Below, piece by piece: positions 61,529 through 64,000 of a DNA stretch of 64,000 nt (position 1 is its first letter; every line of letters begins with the position of its first letter). Below the pieces are notes generated by a model. That model had not been told where the DNA came from, searched no databases, and was given only the letters and a program-made list of their open reading frames with translations. The position numbers and the translations under genes are program-made. Source of the stretch: Spirochaetales bacterium (GTDB lineage Bacteria; Spirochaetota; Spirochaetia; SZUA-6; JAFGRV01); contig JAFGHO010000117.1 of NCBI GenBank assembly GCA_016930085.1, forward strand, positions 1 through 64,000, given 5' to 3'.

Positions 61529-62707
61529 TCAAGATTCCGGGATTTCATCCCCGTTGTCAAAGACCCGTTCGTAAATAATCACTTTACCCTTACCGTGCCT
61601 TTTTGCGTAATAGAGGGCTTTGTCCGCACGATGGATGATCTCGTCATTTGTTTTGTCATCCTCGTGATATTGGGAAATACCGATTGAAAGGGTAACATAA
61701 AACTCTTCTTCCTGATCTTCACCGGTAATGAACGCGATATTCCTGAACCGTTCGGCGAGTCGTGTCGCCGGTTCAAGGGCGTGTTCGGAATTTGTTTCCG
61801 GCAGTATGATGACGAACTCTTCACCGCCGAATCTTCCCGCGATATCATTCTCCCTCAAAATGCTTTCATTGAGCAGGAGTTCGCCCAATGTCTTGAGAAC
61901 GCTGTCTCCGACGAGATGGCCGTATTTATCGTTCACGGCTTTGAAATTATCGATATCGATCATCATAATCGAAAAAACGCCGAAGTGTTCGCTCAAAGAT
62001 CCCCGAGGTCTGTTCTCACTGAATTGTATATTCACTTTCCCCTGATATGCCGCCTGGGAAAGCTCCACATACGCATCGAGTCTCCAGAGGTCGCGTAATG
62101 TTCTCTTTCTTTCGAGGTCGAGGAAATCATAGAGTGCTTTTCTGTTATAAAGATTTGTCAGGTAATCGATTTTATTCTTTTTTTCGAGTTCCTTGTTAAG
62201 GTGTTCGATCTCCTTGTTTTTTCGGACCAGGATTTCGGAATAAACCGCTTCCTTGAATGAATCGATAATATAATCGGTCAAACGCGCGGAAATAATGACT
62301 TTCTCAAAAAGATTGGCGATATAGCTTATGAAGGAGATTGCCTGGCCCGCTTCATCCATATCTTCCGAGAAATACCAACAATTCTTTTTTCCAAGAATAA
62401 ACTCTTTATCAGTGAGAAATTTATCGTCTTTATGCACATATATATAATTTGAGAAAGTGGTATTGCATACATTCGCAAAAAATCTGGATAGTTTTTTATT
62501 GTTTTTTTCATACCATCCTGATTCAATGACAACAAAAATATTTGTCTGCCCCCCTTCTTTAATCGTTTTTTCATGGTTATGGTCCTGGAGTAATTCATCG
62601 AGATCGACAGACACGAGTCGAAAAGAGGCCTTCTTGGCTATCATCTCGAGGATACCATTTATGAAGGAAAGATTGTTTTTGATGATAAAAACGCTTTTCT
62701 TGCTCAT
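61529..62707 (-). CDS. diguanylate cyclase with an unusual N-terminal domain
   Basis: A 392-residue protein. The C-terminal GGDEF domain (about 190-385) has the active-site GGEEF and an RxxD inhibitory site (REND) five residues before it, so it should make c-di-GMP and feel product inhibition. The domain carries an insertion of about 35 residues between NRKALYDF and MMIDIDNFK (normally close together). The N-terminal 160 residues are not a recognisable PAS, GAF or receiver domain; a coiled segment (EIEHLNKELEKKNK) links the two. It converges with the pseudo-receiver gene. Confidence 0.93.
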   Translation of the reverse strand: MSKKSVFIIKNNLSFINGILEMIAKKASFRLVSVDLDELLQDHNHEKTIKEGGQTNIFVVIESGWYEKNNKKLSRFFANVCNTTFSNYIYVHKDDKFLTDKEFILGKKNCWYFSEDMDEAGQAISFISYIANLFEKVIISARLTDYIIDSFKEAVYSEILVRKNKEIEHLNKELEKKNKIDYLTNLYNRKALYDFLDLERKRTLRDLWRLDAYVELSQAAYQGKVNIQFSENRPRGSLSEHFGVFSIMMIDIDNFKAVNDKYGHLVGDSVLKTLGELLLNESILRENDIAGRFGGEEFVIILPETNSEHALEPATRLAERFRNIAFITGEDQEEEFYVTLSIGISQYHEDDKTNDEIIHRADKALYYAKRHGKGKVIIYERVFDNGDEIPES

Positions 62708-63037
62708 CGTACCACAGTAATTTCAGTCCCCGGATTTTTGTATAAACGACTCGCTGAGGGTGTGGTTTATGTGTTCCGAAATACAATCTCCCTGTTTAAA
62801 AAATCGATTCGTCACACAATTAAATTAAAAATCTTCCTCAATGTATACACCCAAACCCTTTCTGCAGCGCCGGTTTCCCGGATAACATTGTCCTCGCTTT
62901 TATAATAAAGCATTCTCTGCGAATATTCAATAGACTCTTATGGATGATCGCCGGATATGTCGTATACATTTTATATTCAAGACAATGGACTAACGGGATT
63001 ATTTCATGAGAAACTGACTCATCAAGGGACAGAGAAG
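62708..63037. other. intergenic stretch without a gene
   Basis: About 330 nt between the diguanylate cyclase start and the transporter start. No protein-like frame, hairpin with T-run or RNA gene was seen. It should hold the divergent promoters of both genes, but no box pair stood out. Confidence 0.5.
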
Positions 63038-64000
63038 ATGATCCAAACAGAAAAGTATCAGGAAATCAAAATGAGAGTTCTCTACTGGGTCGTGTTTACC
63101 GCATTCGGGGCATGGATCCCGTTTTCGAGCCTTTACTTCAAACAGGTTCTCGTTACACAGGACGGTTCTCCCGCAGTTTATCTTATCGGTCTCATCATGG
63201 CTATCCAGCCGTTTCTCGGTATTTTTTCAAATCCCATAGCGGGGTTTCTTTCGGACAAGTTTAAAATAGGACAACGGTTGCTTTTTCTTTGTTCGTTATT
63301 GACTGCAATCGGCGCTCTCTTCATCAGTATTCCCGGTTTTCCACTTTTCAGGGGCTGGTTAATCGAACAGAAATATCCGGCTATCGGTGTCGGGATCATT
63401 ATAATGGGTTTGTTTGTCCCGCCGATCATCCCGGTTCTGAACACGGAAATGCTCAATTTTCTGCATAACAATAATCGCGATCCGAGATTTTACGGAACCT
63501 ACAGGGCGATGGGAACCATTTCATGGATCGTTACAACGATTCTTACCGGCTTGTTTCTGGGGTTAACAGGCCTTGTAAATCTACCGCCCCTTATTTATGC
63601 CGCCGGCCTTCTTATTCTGGCAGTAATAACACTCCGTGGAATAAAGGCAAAGGTTGAGAAAGTATCGATCCCCTGGCACTACCTTGCCGGCGACACATTG
63701 TTTATCAAATTCCTGATTTTCAGCTTTTTTCAGGGATTCGGACTTTTAAGCGGCATGTACTTTACTTCCTACTTCCTGGATGATATAAACCTCCCGTATC
63801 TTTTTATCGGAATGGCCTGGGCGATTTCCGCAATACCCGAAGTTCCCGTGATGTTTCTTTCACGCCATATATCACGGCGAATCGGAAACCGCATGATGGT
63901 GATCGCCGGAACAGGTTTTCTCACACTGAAGTTCATTCTTCTCGTGGCCGTCGCCCCCCTCAGGTTGCCGTACCTATCAATGCTGGCAATGTCATTGCAC
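63038..64000 (+). CDS. major facilitator superfamily transporter (3' end missing)
   Basis: The frame is open from the ATG at 63038 to the end of the window (321 codons), so the protein is incomplete. It contains eight or nine hydrophobic helices. The opening GAWIPFSSLYFKQ, then GLIMAIQPFLGIFSNPIAG followed by FLSDKFKIG (loop 2-3), fits the MFS_1_like/nucleoside-proton symporter group. The substrate is not clear; nucleosides, sugars or aromatic acids are all possible. About four further helices should lie beyond the edge. Confidence 0.85.
   Translation, partial: MIQTEKYQEIKMRVLYWVVFTAFGAWIPFSSLYFKQVLVTQDGSPAVYLIGLIMAIQPFLGIFSNPIAGFLSDKFKIGQRLLFLCSLLTAIGALFISIPGFPLFRGWLIEQKYPAIGVGIIIMGLFVPPIIPVLNTEMLNFLHNNNRDPRFYGTYRAMGTISWIVTTILTGLFLGLTGLVNLPPLIYAAGLLILAVITLRGIKAKVEKVSIPWHYLAGDTLFIKFLIFSFFQGFGLLSGMYFTSYFLDDINLPYLFIGMAWAISAIPEVPVMFLSRHISRRIGNRMMVIAGTGFLTLKFILLVAVAPLRLPYLSMLAMSLH

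Overview
The window looks like chromosome from a Gram-negative-type bacterium, most likely a spirochaete (Spirochaetota) with a free-living or polymer-degrading life-style. This rests on several signs: many lipoproteins, one with a relaxed lipobox; outer-membrane-like barrel proteins; dockerin, cohesin-like and carbohydrate-binding modules; and a mnmE-mnmG-rsmG block. The assignment is an inference from gene content; no rRNA or tRNA gene was found to anchor it. Base composition is moderate and fairly even, apart from AT-rich stretches near 12.5-13.0 kb and 15.16-15.89 kb.

Left part (1-12.5 kb). The first 84 bases are the 3' end of a gene whose paralogue lies complete at 11963-12505. Next come a lone receiver-domain protein, an RRM RNA-binding protein with a long leader, and a small membrane protein. 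A tightly packed four-gene phosphonate operon (6351 to 2057, minus strand) encodes a cytidylyltransferase-PEP mutase fusion, phosphonopyruvate decarboxylase, a second, stand-alone nucleotidyltransferase and an iron-type alcohol dehydrogenase. This should make 2-hydroxyethylphosphonate and activate it with a nucleotide. A 1731-residue modular surface protein (beta-helix, CBM6, Ig-like, LamG-like, C-terminal membrane anchor) is transcribed divergently from it.

Middle part (13-29 kb). Four proteins carry dockerin and/or cohesin-like modules: a dockerin/cohesin/NlpC-P60 protein, a dockerin-CBM protein, a cohesin-like lipoprotein and a dockerin-serpin. Together they look like a small cellulosome-like surface assembly that includes a protease inhibitor but no glycoside hydrolase in this window. 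Between them lie an SDR oxidoreductase, a CAAX-type M48 protease and a four-gene operon of CsgG/FlgT/LPP20-like envelope proteins with an internal terminator. An ankyrin-repeat protein follows.

Right-centre part (29-49.7 kb) is mostly housekeeping: mnmE-mnmG-rsmG, a TPR protein with a Mrr-like end, and a LysM protein whose cytoplasmic part resembles an Hsp70 substrate-binding domain. It also holds a lytic transglycosylase lipoprotein, a cyclic-nucleotide-binding-domain protein, a UbiA-type prenyltransferase with a small EamA/SMR-like protein, a double-length UvrA and a CsgG/beta-helix protein.

Right part (49.9-64 kb). An ECF sigma factor and an anti-sigma factor with an extracytoplasmic glycogen-binding-like domain lead a run of secreted and outer-membrane genes. 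A PGPGW-type membrane protein follows, then the YeaH/SpoVR/PrkA trio in an unusual order, a pseudo-receiver protein and a diguanylate cyclase. A major-facilitator transporter runs off the right edge.
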